The notes beneath the pieces were generated by a model. That model had not been told where the DNA came from, ran no database searches, and saw only the letters and a program-made list of their open reading frames with translations. This document shows, one piece after another, positions 32,566-40,715 of a stretch of 40,715 nt of DNA; positions within the stretch are counted from its first letter, which is position 1, and every line of letters starts with the position of its first letter. The position numbers and the translations under genes were made by a program. Source of the stretch: Verrucomicrobiota bacterium (GTDB taxonomy: Bacteria > Verrucomicrobiota > Verrucomicrobiia > Limisphaerales > UBA1100); assembly GCA_028872645.1 (NCBI GenBank), contig JAPKDK010000002.1, forward strand, positions 1-40,715, written 5' to 3'.

Positions 32566-33558
32566 TTATTTTAGTTCAGGATCCTGATCCGCCTCGGCTT
32601 TGGTGTAGAGGGTCGCGGGGATAAGCGTTTCCGGCTCGAAGCTTTCACCCGCTTGATATTTGATGACTAGTTGAACAATTTGTTTACCCATTTTATCCGG
32701 ATGTTGAATAGGGTCGGCATAGATTTTACCGTCTTTGATGGCTTGCTTGCCATCAAGTTGACCGTCGAATCCGATAATTTTAATTTTGGCCTCCCGATTG
32801 GCCTCTTTTACTGCGGTGTACGCACCGAGTGCGGAAGGGTCATTGATGGCAAAGATCGCATCAAGATCTTCATGGGCCTGCAAGGCATCAGCGGTTGACT
32901 GATAGCCCTTGGTGCGATCTCCATTGCCATCAAGTTCGGATACAATTTCAACTTTTCCATCTGCTTCTTTGTTGTGGGCATTAATCACTTTTTTAAATCC
33001 GTCCACTCGCAAAACACAAGAGTGAGCTCTCTTTAGATCCAGAATCAGCACTTTACCGCCTTTTTCACCGAGTGCATCAATCATGGCTTTGCCGGCAAGT
33101 TCTCCACCTTGGAAGTTGTCAGTGCCAACATGGCCTTCGATTTTCACGCCATCAGCTGCACACTTGGCGTCCACAGTGAAAACGGGAATCCCTGCTTTAT
33201 TGGCAGCTTGCACAGCGGGTCCTACCGATAGTCGATCACAGGGGACAAGGACAATGGCTGTAACATTTTTAGCAATGAAATCATCGATCTGATCAGATTG
33301 TTTTTTCACATCGTAGTCTGGATCCACGATCAGGATTTCGTAACCGTTCTTTTCTGCTTCCGCCCGAATATGGTCACCAATTACGCTGAAAAATGGGTTG
33401 GAAAGAGTTTGAGGAGTGTAGGCAATGATACCCTTTGTTTTTTCAGCGTTCTCGCCATTTACACCGGTATTGGCAGGTGCGGTGGCCTCTTGATTGCCGC
33501 CACACCCCAGCCATGTGGTGAGTAGGATTGCTGGAAGTAGAGTCAGGTTTTTTTTCAT
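32566..33558 (-). CDS. rbsB: Sugar ABC transporter substrate-binding lipoprotein (RbsB type)
   Basis: A 330-residue periplasmic sugar-binding protein of the LacI-like type I fold. The N-terminal signal ends 'ILLTTWLGCGG' with C19 as probable lipid attachment site, followed by a flexible Ala/Asn/Glu stretch. The binding fold begins at 'KGIIAYTPQTLSNPFFSVIG', the RbsB-like ligand segment, with later 'AIVLVPCDRLSVGPAVQAAN', 'VLILDLKRAHSCVLRVDGFK', 'AIFAINDPSALGAYTAVKEA' and 'IIGFDGQLDGKQAIKDGKI'. Aromatic and Asp/Arg positions resemble those of pentose/hexose binders, but the ligand cannot be assigned. It lies two bases after the cytochrome gene and three bases before the ATPase gene. Confidence 0.94.
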   Translation of the reverse strand: MKKNLTLLPAILLTTWLGCGGNQEATAPANTGVNGENAEKTKGIIAYTPQTLSNPFFSVIGDHIRAEAEKNGYEILIVDPDYDVKKQSDQIDDFIAKNVTAIVLVPCDRLSVGPAVQAANKAGIPVFTVDAKCAADGVKIEGHVGTDNFQGGELAGKAMIDALGEKGGKVLILDLKRAHSCVLRVDGFKKVINAHNKEADGKVEIVSELDGNGDRTKGYQSTADALQAHEDLDAIFAINDPSALGAYTAVKEANREAKIKIIGFDGQLDGKQAIKDGKIYADPIQHPDKMGKQIVQLVIKYQAGESFEPETLIPATLYTKAEADQDPELK

Positions 33559-33560
33559 GA

Positions 33561-36113
33561 TTACTTTTTAAAGACTGAATGGTTGCGGTCGCCGCCACTG
33601 AGGATGTAGGCGAGTAAATCCATCACTTCATCCTCACGCATTAGGTTTAACAGGCCTGGAGGCATGGGGGACACTTTTGAGGGTTCAATGCTCTTAACCT
33701 CGGGGCGATTTATATTTACGCGTTGGTTGGGGTCGAACATGTCGGTATTCACTGTGACACGATCACCGTTCATATTCACGACTACGCCGGTGATTAGATC
33801 ACCGTTTTTCATTTTCACCACCACCGGCACGAACTGTTCATTGATTTCCTTGCTCGGGTTGATGATCTGCTCGAGCAGATCATGGGCTGAATAGCGTCCA
33901 CCGGCTCCGGTAAGGTCAGGGCCGGTCATTCCACCCTCATTGGCAAACCGGTGACAAGCAAAGCAGCCCCCGGCGGCAAACATTTTGCGCCCTCTTTCAA
34001 AGTTACGGTTCTTCAATTTTGTTTTTGCTACCCCGCTGAGTTCCTTAAGTTTCCATTCCTTCACAAAATTACGCCCGATCATGGCCTGGGCCATGATCTC
34101 ATAGGGGGATTTCTGTTTGGGTTTTTTTGCAAGCAAACCTTTTAACTGCTCGCGGCTCTTGGCATCTAGGCTGGTCTCGGCATCCCGTCGAATGAATTCA
34201 ATGAACTTACTAAAGCTGGCTCCGCCGCGGTAGTTGAACGCCTTTAGGAACCAGTTGAAGTAGGATTCACGGAGTTCCATTGTCCAGCCTTGCTTCAACA
34301 TTCGCAGTGACCGAGCATATTCTATTTGCTCCTCCTGAGTGGCTGCTCCGTTTAGTAATTGAATACCCTTAGTGGCAGTATTGGGTGCCTGCAGATAGGC
34401 CAGCGTCTCACACAACAGCCAGTTTTGCTCGAAGTCAGGCGCCGGGAAATGAGGATCAAGCTGGCCAACAATCTTGGCCACGGCGCGCGAGTTGGGTTCG
34501 CCAAAACGCACCAAGGCGATCTGATATGTGCGCACGAGGGTGAGCTTGCCCTGATGATCGAGTTGATTCCATTTCACCTGAGAAAGGGCCTTGAAAATCG
34601 GGTTGGATGTGGGGCGATCCACTTCCGCTAAATCCGCTGGCGCGTCTGGCTTTCTATTTTTCGGATCCGAACCCACCACCTTGCTCAAACCGAGCAGAGC
34701 GACCACGCGCTTGTTGGGATCCTTCTCGCCCAACGCGCGATTGCGCCACTGCTCCACGGGCTGATGCATCACCGCCGTCATGGCAGCCCAACGCACAAAA
34801 CGGTCAGGATGGCTCAAGTGTGGCCAAGCGGTTGTTACAGCGTTCTTGTGTTGAACGCCGTGAAACTTTTCCAGCTTATGACGAAGCTCGGTTAGTTTGT
34901 TCTGTTTGGGTGCATGTTTTACAAGTGCTGTAGATTCTTTTCCAGTGTAGGTCACGCGGTACAATCCGGACTGCACCTTGCGGCCACCAATCGTGAAATA
35001 CATCGCCCTATCGACAGGATGAATGATCACGTCGGTTACTGGAAGCGGACTACCGGTGATGAAGGTTTCCTTGGTGGCCGTATAGCTGGAACCGTCGGGC
35101 TTCAGGTGCACGGCATGAATTTTTCCCCAGCTCCAGTCGAGGATATACATGGCATCCTGATACTTGGCGGGAAACTTTGCACCATAGCCGAAAGTCACCC
35201 CTGTGGGTGAGCCCGGGCCAATATTGATTACCGGCGGCAGAGTGTCCGGATAAAACTCCGGCCGCTTGCCGGTGCCATTGCGCCATCCGTACATCGAGCC
35301 ACTGGTCACGTGATTGATGCGCGTGGGGCGATACCATGAGGTATTGAAATCATACTCCATGTCCGCATCATAGGCAAAAAGCTCACCATCACGGTTCACA
35401 CCTCCGTCGTAAATATTGCGATAACCCGAGGAAACAATTTCCCACGTTTTGCCATCCAATGAGACCTTGTAAATTATACCACCGGGAGCGAGCCGGTCCC
35501 GGTTGTGGCCGCGACCATCTGGCATACGCGGTAGAAGGTGATCCTCACCCCAATGCATCGGCACACGCGAAGTTTGCGTCTTGAGTGGCGCGGTATTGTT
35601 ACCGGTGATGAGATAGAGCGTGCCCTTCGGTCCGGGCAAAATAGCGTGGATACCGTGATCACCGCGCGCAGTCAGCTCGCGCAGGTGCTCCACCTTGTCC
35701 AGCTTATCGTCACCATTTGAGTCGGTTACGCGATATAATCCGCTGGGGAACTTGCGCTCGTAATCATTCACCCCCACGTACAGTGCGCCTGCCGCCCAAA
35801 GCAGGCCGTTGGCCGCGCGAATCTTGGCCGGCACCGCTTCGATGTCCGATTGCTTGAGCATTTCCCCGGCCGCCGGCGGGCTGAAGCGGTACAGCCCTCC
35901 AAATTGATCGCTTACGATGATGCGCCCCTTATCATCGTGACACATTGCCACCCATGAGCCCTGTGCTGGCTTGGGCACTGAATAGAGAAGCTCCACCTTG
36001 AAGCCATCAACTGCTTTGATGTTCCTAATTGGGGTGGCTGAATCTGCGACCGATTGGGCATGGGCGGAAATACCCAGGGTGAACACAACTAAAGAGACAA
36101 AAATATGTAACAT
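33561..36113 (-). CDS. PVC-type CxxCH dehydrogenase: beta-propeller with C-terminal cytochrome c domain
   Basis: An 850-residue exported protein. The ATG at 36113 opens on a signal peptide ('MLHIFVSLVVFTLGISAHAQ'). Residues about 20-390 form a glucose/sorbosone-dehydrogenase-like beta-propeller ('AVDGFKVELLYSVPKPAQGS', 'GRIIVSDQFGGLYRFSPPA', 'GDHGIHAILPGPKGTLYLIT', 'MYGWRNGTG'). Residues about 400-690 are helical, HEAT-like. The C-terminal cytochrome c domain has heme motif CFACH (717-721), 'MTGPDLTGAGGRY' and 'VSPMPPGLLNLM' with a possible distal Met. Such proteins are predicted to oxidise sugars in the periplasm and pass electrons to the chain, but the substrate is unproven. First gene of the operon with the sugar importer. 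Confidence 0.93.
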   Translation of the reverse strand: MLHIFVSLVVFTLGISAHAQSVADSATPIRNIKAVDGFKVELLYSVPKPAQGSWVAMCHDDKGRIIVSDQFGGLYRFSPPAAGEMLKQSDIEAVPAKIRAANGLLWAAGALYVGVNDYERKFPSGLYRVTDSNGDDKLDKVEHLRELTARGDHGIHAILPGPKGTLYLITGNNTAPLKTQTSRVPMHWGEDHLLPRMPDGRGHNRDRLAPGGIIYKVSLDGKTWEIVSSGYRNIYDGGVNRDGELFAYDADMEYDFNTSWYRPTRINHVTSGSMYGWRNGTGKRPEFYPDTLPPVINIGPGSPTGVTFGYGAKFPAKYQDAMYILDWSWGKIHAVHLKPDGSSYTATKETFITGSPLPVTDVIIHPVDRAMYFTIGGRKVQSGLYRVTYTGKESTALVKHAPKQNKLTELRHKLEKFHGVQHKNAVTTAWPHLSHPDRFVRWAAMTAVMHQPVEQWRNRALGEKDPNKRVVALLGLSKVVGSDPKNRKPDAPADLAEVDRPTSNPIFKALSQVKWNQLDHQGKLTLVRTYQIALVRFGEPNSRAVAKIVGQLDPHFPAPDFEQNWLLCETLAYLQAPNTATKGIQLLNGAATQEEQIEYARSLRMLKQGWTMELRESYFNWFLKAFNYRGGASFSKFIEFIRRDAETSLDAKSREQLKGLLAKKPKQKSPYEIMAQAMIGRNFVKEWKLKELSGVAKTKLKNRNFERGRKMFAAGGCFACHRFANEGGMTGPDLTGAGGRYSAHDLLEQIINPSKEINEQFVPVVVKMKNGDLITGVVVNMNGDRVTVNTDMFDPNQRVNINRPEVKSIEPSKVSPMPPGLLNLMREDEVMDLLAYILSGGDRNHSVFKK

Positions 36114-36125
36114 GATCCGGTCCAG

Positions 36126-36155
36126 AAAATACACACTGCAGCCACTCAATGCCAA
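36126..36155 (-). promoter_or_regulatory. Candidate promoter of the CxxCH/sugar-importer operon
   Basis: On the minus strand TTGGCA (36155-36150) and TATTTT (36131-36126) are 18 bases apart, with five and four matches to the sigma-70 consensus. Transcription would begin near 36119, only a few bases before the ATG at 36113, giving a very short leader. This is a weak candidate based on pattern and position alone. Confidence 0.3.
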
Positions 36156-36199
36156 TGAAAAGGAATTTGGCCTAGATTCAAAGCCCGATTAATCCGCTT

Positions 36200-36331
36200 T
36201 TACTTGTCCTTGGATTCTTTCTTTTTGCCCTTTTGGGCAGCCTTCAATTCCTTGAGCTTGCCCTGCTGTTCGCCGATGAGGAGTTCATCAATTGGCGCTT
36301 TGGCTCGTCGGATCAGTTTGATTGAAAAAAA
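36200..36331 (-). pseudogene. Possible C-terminal remnant of an unidentified gene
   Basis: On the minus strand 43 codons are open between TAG 36334-36332 and TAA 36202-36200, ending in a Lys/Glu-rich tail ('IDELLIGEQQGKLKELKAAQ' then 'KGKKKESKDK'). There is no ATG or GTG in frame, and the start of the stretch overlaps the end of the DUF1592-type gene in another frame. The charged, helical composition looks like a protein tail more than random sequence. The family is not recognised. The rest of the 36114-36312 gap holds only the promoter candidate. Confidence 0.25.
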
Positions 36332-39195
36332 CTATCGCTCAGGATCACTTCGCGGATAAGGGATTTTAGTTTGAAATTCTCCTTCTCTGTCCGGTTGACG
36401 ATGGCGTCGATGGTCAGGGTATCCGCAGGGCTAAGTTCCTTAGCCAGGGCGAAGCGTAGCAGATGGGCAGAAAATGCCTTTGCAAAACGTCTGTTCTCCT
36501 TGGCCAGTGATTCTTTGAATCGGACAATATCATTGAATTCATATTTTCGTAACAACTTGCCGCTGGCGTCAACGTCACGACCATTCTCATATTTGTCACG
36601 CCACCGTCCGGTGATATCAAAGTTTTCAAGGGCGAACCCCAGTGGGTCCAGCTTGGAATGGCAGCCGGCACAATCCGGGTTTTTCCTGTGCTCGGCAAAC
36701 TTCTCGCGGATCGTCTGATTTTTCGGCCCACTATCCTCGTTTAGGGGAGGGATATCGTTTGGTGGTGGAGGAGGTGGATCATTAAGGATCACCTCGATAA
36801 TCCATGCGCCTCGAGCGATGGGATGGGTGCGCTTGGGTCCCGCGGTCATGCTGAGCATGGCTGCGCTGGTGATGATACCTCCATAACGCTCATCGGTTGC
36901 CGGCATACGCTTGAATGCTCGCGACCGCATCTTGACCCGCAACTGGTCGTCAAACCGACGCTGCGCATCCGCTCGATGTTGTTTCACATCCCTCGATTTG
37001 GGAGCCTTCTTGAGCTGGTCTTCCAGTTGCTGCACTTGCTTGACGACCGCCACCCTACCCTGCGAGATCTCCCTGCGCACTTTCGCTAACTCCGGCGCGA
37101 TGGACAGGTAATATTTCACCAACACCTGCTTTTGATCCTCTGTCCGCTCGGAGGCTGTTACTTGCAGCACCGCCACCACCGGCCCAGGCAAGGGAACCGA
37201 CTGCGTCTTGAAATAGAACCCATAGCCACTACCCCCGTTGGAAATTTTCATTAACAGCGTGTTTTCCCCCTCGAGCAGTTCCACACGCACCTTGTCCTGA
37301 TCCGGAGCCACGCCCCGCGTGATTTTCTTCTCCGCGACCAGTTGACCGTTGAGCCAGAGCTTAAAACTGTCATCGCTGCCCAGCGAGAGTTCCAACGAGC
37401 GGGCCGACCTGGCCTGGATGGTCCGATAAATATACGTCGCGCAGTTGGCATGCTTTAGCGCGTGCACCTTACCGTCGACGTACTCTTTGACCTCGACCCA
37501 TTTCTGGTCCCCATAGGTCTTTGCGAGATCGACCGCGGTTTCATCGATAAACGCCTTGGCGTGAGCGTTGTCCAACGTACCGCCGGCAAACGGTCCGATG
37601 CGTTTCCAGGTAGAAAGAGTCACGGCCTCGTCTACAAGCTTCGCCTGGGTCTCTTCCCAGGCAACCTGTCCAGCGGCCAGATCCACGGCTACCCGTTTCT
37701 CTTTAATGGGATCCACCATGGCCCGGTCCAGACCGGCCAGTTCCTCCCGCACCCTGGTCAACGAAGCCTGCAGGTCCCTGATCACCTCGTTGCGTTGCTT
37801 GTTTTCTTTCGCGATCCGCACTTCGTCGACCGGCTCTGGCTCAAGCCGGGTCTTGTACCAATCCTCCAGGAAGCTGCTCTGGTAGCCGAACGCCGGCGCG
37901 ATGAGTTCAACGATTGGGCGATCTTCAATAAATACGGCGTCAAATAGCAGCAGCGGCTCCATCAACATCTGCAAACTGGCCGGGTTGTTCTTATCCAGAC
38001 TGAAGAATCTGTGTTTCTTAGGGTCCGGTGTCGCCGCCAGAACGTTTTCGAGTTGCATCCATTGTGAGGGGAAGGTATCCAAAAACCGCTCGATCTTGGC
38101 ATCGGCCATCATCCGATTGATGGTCTTGTTCAAGACCTCAGGATTGGACAGCTCACCACTTTTCGCCAAACCCAAGAGCTCCAAGTCCGGACTACTAGCC
38201 CAAAAGAAAAAGGAGAGGTTTGAGGCCAGTGTAAATAAATCCGCTTTTTCATTTGCCGATCCATATCGATAAAGAAACATGGGTGAGGATAAGGCAGCCG
38301 ACGCAACTTTTTTCATGCTGCCGGTAAACGGGAGTCCCTGTTTAATTTTGGACAGGGTGTAGGTTGTGTAACGCTCCAGCACCTCACGATCAACCGGCCG
38401 TCGAAAAGCGCGCAACAGAAACGGCCCAAGTCGCTTCCGGACTTCCGCCTCCATGTTGGCGTCAGCAGCTGGCTCCTTGAAGAACTCGTTCCAAATCCCA
38501 ACGTTACCTTCGTTAAAGTCCGGGCTTTCGAGGATGGAAACACTCAGTCGCAGAAAGGCATCCAGCAATAACGGCGACAAGGTCAGTTGATTGGCCTGAT
38601 TATCGAACCCGTGGGATGCACGCAAATCTTTTGGAAATGCACGTACGCCCTGCAGTCCTGCTTTCGGCTTCAAGGCAAAGGATGACACGTTGACTCGATC
38701 GGGCATTTTCTTGGAATGCAGATAATTTTCCTGTCGCGTCATTAGTTTTTCCGGCAACCCAAACACGTCACGATTTAACCCGAATAAATCCCGAATTGCG
38801 TTGTTGTACTGAAATCGATTTAAGCGCCGGATGCGCGAGTGTTTCACCTTGGATCCGGTTGTCGCTGCTCGCAACTGCGTCTTTAATGCAGCGAGTAGTT
38901 TTACCCGCTCCACCTCGCTCAGCTGCGGCTCATCCTCAGGGGGCATGTCAACCGCATCGATGACCTCGATTAGTTCCTTGATTAACTCAGGCTTCGCCAA
39001 AAACTGTTTCGCCGTTGCGATCTCCTTGAGATTGATCTTCCCCTTTACCTTTTTTTCGCCGTGGCACTTGATGCAATTCCGGGCAAAGAGAGGTTTGAGG
39101 AACTGATTGAATTCATCGGCGGCGCGACATTCAGGCACCAGTCCAACCAGCAGAAATATTAAGCAACTTCCGCGCATTAACCGTTTGGAAAGCAT
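36313..39195 (-). CDS. DUF1587/DUF1592/DUF1588/DUF1585 (PSD2-5 type) cytochrome-like protein with central insert
   Basis: A 960-residue exported protein starting at ATG 39195 with a signal peptide (about 1-26, 'GSCLIFLLVGLVPECRAADE'). Parts in order: cytochrome-type domain with CIKCH (41-45) and 'VDMPPEDEPQL'; DUF1587 ('RIRRLNRFQYNNAIRDLFGL'); DUF1595/DUF1592 (about 210-455, 'RKRLGPFLLRAFRRPVDREV'); a coiled coil (about 455-525); a beta-rich domain (about 525-665) with 'WKRIGPFAGGTLDNAHAKAF' and 'LGSDDSFKLWLNGQLVAEKK'; a second coil; DUF1588 with CAGCH (842-846) and 'KLDPLGFALENFDITGRW'; and DUF1585 at the end ('LKSLIREVILSDSFFQSN'). Reaction unknown. It follows the DUF1552 gene by eight bases, the usual pairing. 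Confidence 0.92.
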   Translation of the reverse strand: MLSKRLMRGSCLIFLLVGLVPECRAADEFNQFLKPLFARNCIKCHGEKKVKGKINLKEIATAKQFLAKPELIKELIEVIDAVDMPPEDEPQLSEVERVKLLAALKTQLRAATTGSKVKHSRIRRLNRFQYNNAIRDLFGLNRDVFGLPEKLMTRQENYLHSKKMPDRVNVSSFALKPKAGLQGVRAFPKDLRASHGFDNQANQLTLSPLLLDAFLRLSVSILESPDFNEGNVGIWNEFFKEPAADANMEAEVRKRLGPFLLRAFRRPVDREVLERYTTYTLSKIKQGLPFTGSMKKVASAALSSPMFLYRYGSANEKADLFTLASNLSFFFWASSPDLELLGLAKSGELSNPEVLNKTINRMMADAKIERFLDTFPSQWMQLENVLAATPDPKKHRFFSLDKNNPASLQMLMEPLLLFDAVFIEDRPIVELIAPAFGYQSSFLEDWYKTRLEPEPVDEVRIAKENKQRNEVIRDLQASLTRVREELAGLDRAMVDPIKEKRVAVDLAAGQVAWEETQAKLVDEAVTLSTWKRIGPFAGGTLDNAHAKAFIDETAVDLAKTYGDQKWVEVKEYVDGKVHALKHANCATYIYRTIQARSARSLELSLGSDDSFKLWLNGQLVAEKKITRGVAPDQDKVRVELLEGENTLLMKISNGGSGYGFYFKTQSVPLPGPVVAVLQVTASERTEDQKQVLVKYYLSIAPELAKVRREISQGRVAVVKQVQQLEDQLKKAPKSRDVKQHRADAQRRFDDQLRVKMRSRAFKRMPATDERYGGIITSAAMLSMTAGPKRTHPIARGAWIIEVILNDPPPPPPNDIPPLNEDSGPKNQTIREKFAEHRKNPDCAGCHSKLDPLGFALENFDITGRWRDKYENGRDVDASGKLLRKYEFNDIVRFKESLAKENRRFAKAFSAHLLRFALAKELSPADTLTIDAIVNRTEKENFKLKSLIREVILSDSFFQSN

Positions 39196-39203
39196 GGGCA
39201 ACC

Positions 39204-40568
39204 TTAGGTCCACAAATCGGAGACGACACCCGTGCTGTCCGCGTAGGAATCCATCTTCACTCCCATCAGCTTCGCCAGCGTGAGCCACATGTTGGAATTC
39301 AACGTGCCACTCTTGCATTGGATAAAACGACCTTGCTTCACCTGACCCTGACCACCACCGGCTAAGATCAGCGGCAGATCATAATACTGATGGGTGGAAC
39401 CATCTCCAAGGGCAGCACCGTAAGTGACCAATGAGTTATCCAGCATCGTACTCCCATCGGACTCCTTAATCGCCTTCATGCGCTTCAGGATGTAGGCGTA
39501 TTGCTGCATGTGAAAGATGTCGATCTTCTGCACATTCAGATAACCCTCACCCTTCTGGTTGTGGGTGAAGGTGTGATGATTCACTGGGTTGTCAAAAACG
39601 CCCTCGTATCGTAACGAAGCTTCCCACCGCTCAGGGCCCACCATAAATGTGCAGATATTCGTGATCCCCATCTGAAAGGCCAACAGCATTAAATCGGCCT
39701 GCAATCTGATATACTCGCCTCTTGGCAAGATCTCGTTTTTCGGTTCTTTAATGTTGGCGTTTGAAATCAACTTTTGCAGTTTTGCAATTCTAATTTCAAT
39801 GTCTCGAATCATCCCCATGAACTCATCCATTGTCTCGCGATCTTCCCGCGGCAGATTTTTTGAAAGTGCCTTAGCATCCGCCAGCACTAGATCCGTAACA
39901 TCGGCAAGATGCGTCCGATAACTGTCAGCCAGAAATAATCGATCATAGAGCTTTTTCGGGTCTTTGATCGAAGGCGCAATCTTATCGGGTCCATACCATG
40001 AGATATTATTAAAATAAATCGACTCTTTGCCCGCCGTGAAACCGTTGCAGCTAATCTCCAGCGTTTTAAACACCGTGGACAACCCCACCTTGTCGCCAAT
40101 CACCTGATCCAAACTTCTTCCATTAGGATGTTTAATGCCCTGTTCAGTCGCCTGCGCCGGTGAAAGACTTGTGAGATAGCACGACGCCCCCTGTGCGTGT
40201 ACATCCTGCCCGCCCTTAAATGTGCGATCCAAGCCAGTGACCAACGAAATATCCTTCGTATGATCGGCCAAGGGCTGCATGGTCGAGGTCAGTTCCAGCG
40301 GATATATGCCCGGCTTATTCTGTTTACGTTCCTGGTTTTTGGTTTTGTCGGCATTAAACCCGCCAACAAATTTTGGCGACATCCCTTCCTCCTCACCTGG
40401 GAAAAAACAACGGCGTACGAGCCCATTGGGAACATACATGATGACCAGCTTCTTACTCGGCTTATCCTTCTTTTTGGGCGCGCCTAATACATCAGCAAAC
40501 GAATGCAAAAAAGGTAATGTCAGCACCGCCCCTTTGGTTTTCAGAAACTTTCTTCTCGAGATACTCAT
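39204..40568 (-). CDS. DUF1552 domain-containing protein (Tat-exported)
   Basis: A 454-residue protein with a twin-arginine signal 'SRRKFLKTKGAVLTLPFLHS' at 4-23. The body carries DUF1552 signatures: 'KLVIMYVPNGLVRRCFFPGE', 'LVTGLDRTFKGGQDVHAQGA', 'SLDQVIGDKVGLSTVFKTLE', 'GMITNICTFMVGPERWEASL', 'DNPVNHHTFTHNQKGEGYLN' and 'SLVTYGAALGDGSTHQYYDL'. DUF1552 is related in fold and genomic habit to DUF1501 and partners the DUF1592-type proteins, as here. Both are expected outside the inner membrane; the reaction is unknown. It is the first gene of the pair; the 85 bases upstream to 40654 contain the presumed promoter, for which no clear boxes were assigned. Confidence 0.93.
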   Translation of the reverse strand: MSISRRKFLKTKGAVLTLPFLHSFADVLGAPKKKDKPSKKLVIMYVPNGLVRRCFFPGEEEGMSPKFVGGFNADKTKNQERKQNKPGIYPLELTSTMQPLADHTKDISLVTGLDRTFKGGQDVHAQGASCYLTSLSPAQATEQGIKHPNGRSLDQVIGDKVGLSTVFKTLEISCNGFTAGKESIYFNNISWYGPDKIAPSIKDPKKLYDRLFLADSYRTHLADVTDLVLADAKALSKNLPREDRETMDEFMGMIRDIEIRIAKLQKLISNANIKEPKNEILPRGEYIRLQADLMLLAFQMGITNICTFMVGPERWEASLRYEGVFDNPVNHHTFTHNQKGEGYLNVQKIDIFHMQQYAYILKRMKAIKESDGSTMLDNSLVTYGAALGDGSTHQYYDLPLILAGGGQGQVKQGRFIQCKSGTLNSNMWLTLAKLMGVKMDSYADSTGVVSDLWT

Positions 40569-40653
40569 TTGGTTTTATCCTGCAAAAATTTCAAACTGAG
40601 AAATTATAAGACCGGCAAATTTCACGGGGTGATCCTAGCAAAAACGAGTGCAG

Positions 40654-40715
40654 ATGCCCATTCCTCAGTTCGACGTAGGCAAGGTTGATTTCTTCAAGCG
40701 ATTTGGCTACGCAAT
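40654..40715 (+). CDS. Possible start of a gene running off the right edge
   Basis: From ATG 40654 the frame is open to the window end: 'MPIPQFDVGKVDFFKRFGYA'. The 'DFFKRFGYA' ending resembles the opening of phytanoyl-CoA-dioxygenase-type or similar enzymes, but 20 residues are too few to name it. The minus strand here has stops in the frames checked. The gene would be divergent from the DUF1552 gene. Confidence 0.35.
   Translation, partial: MPIPQFDVGKVDFFKRFGYA

Noticed and set aside
1..40715. tRNA genes, rRNA, CRISPR arrays, prophage or intact insertion sequences
   Set aside because: No cloverleaf-like T-arm, repeat-spacer array, transposase, integrase or phage structural gene was recognised on reading both strands; a dedicated scan could still find a short RNA gene.

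Overview
The window most likely comes from a member of the PVC superphylum, probably Verrucomicrobiota of the Limisphaerales/Pedosphaera type. This is inferred from gene content: proteins with DUF1549/DUF1553 (PSD1), DUF1501, DUF1552, DUF1592-type and DUF1080 domains, a PVC-type CxxCH dehydrogenase and an ASPIC/UnbV FG-GAP protein. No rRNA, tRNA or CRISPR array was seen.

Layout. 1-2.8 kb: glycerol uptake and phosphorylation (glpF, cut by the left edge, then glpK, ATGA overlap), followed by a 2-Cys peroxiredoxin with a clear terminator. 2.9-3.5 kb: a decayed VapBC-type toxin-antitoxin pair. 3.5-8.1 kb (minus strand): an assimilatory sulfate operon read cysI-like, cysH, cysD, cysN, tightly overlapped, with a good sigma-70 promoter. 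8.1-12.0 kb: a belt of gene debris (aldehyde dehydrogenase start, amidotransferase with a Cys-to-Tyr nucleophile, Tat-signal start, DUF1080 tail, a palindrome) around an intact DUF1080 protein and a large FG-GAP/UnbV lipoprotein.

12.1-19.4 kb: a large PSD1 protein converging on a four-gene minus-strand operon: metal-binding lipoprotein, short PSD1 protein, DUF1501 protein, WD40 protein. 19.5-23.7 kb: an exported metallo-beta-lactamase-fold protein, queH, a ROK kinase and mqo. 23.8-26.7 kb: a second large PSD1 protein. 26.7-29.7 kb: a MacB/LolD-type ABC pair and a PhzF-family protein.

29.7-36.1 kb (minus): an operon in which an exported beta-propeller/cytochrome c protein is followed with almost no spacing by a ribose-type ABC importer (binding protein, double ATPase, permease). 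The permease has an unusual insert of about 120 residues after its first membrane helix. 36.3-40.6 kb (minus): a DUF1552 plus DUF1592-type cytochrome pair. A new gene may begin at the right edge.

The unifying theme is periplasmic or cell-surface handling of polysaccharides or sugars by poorly understood PVC cytochrome-type proteins. Five such proteins here carry eight CxxCH motifs. They sit beside sugar import, glycerol use, sulfate assimilation and central carbon metabolism. The strongest leads for something new are the cytochrome-plus-importer operon with its modified permease and the metal-lipoprotein/PSD1/DUF1501/WD40 operon.
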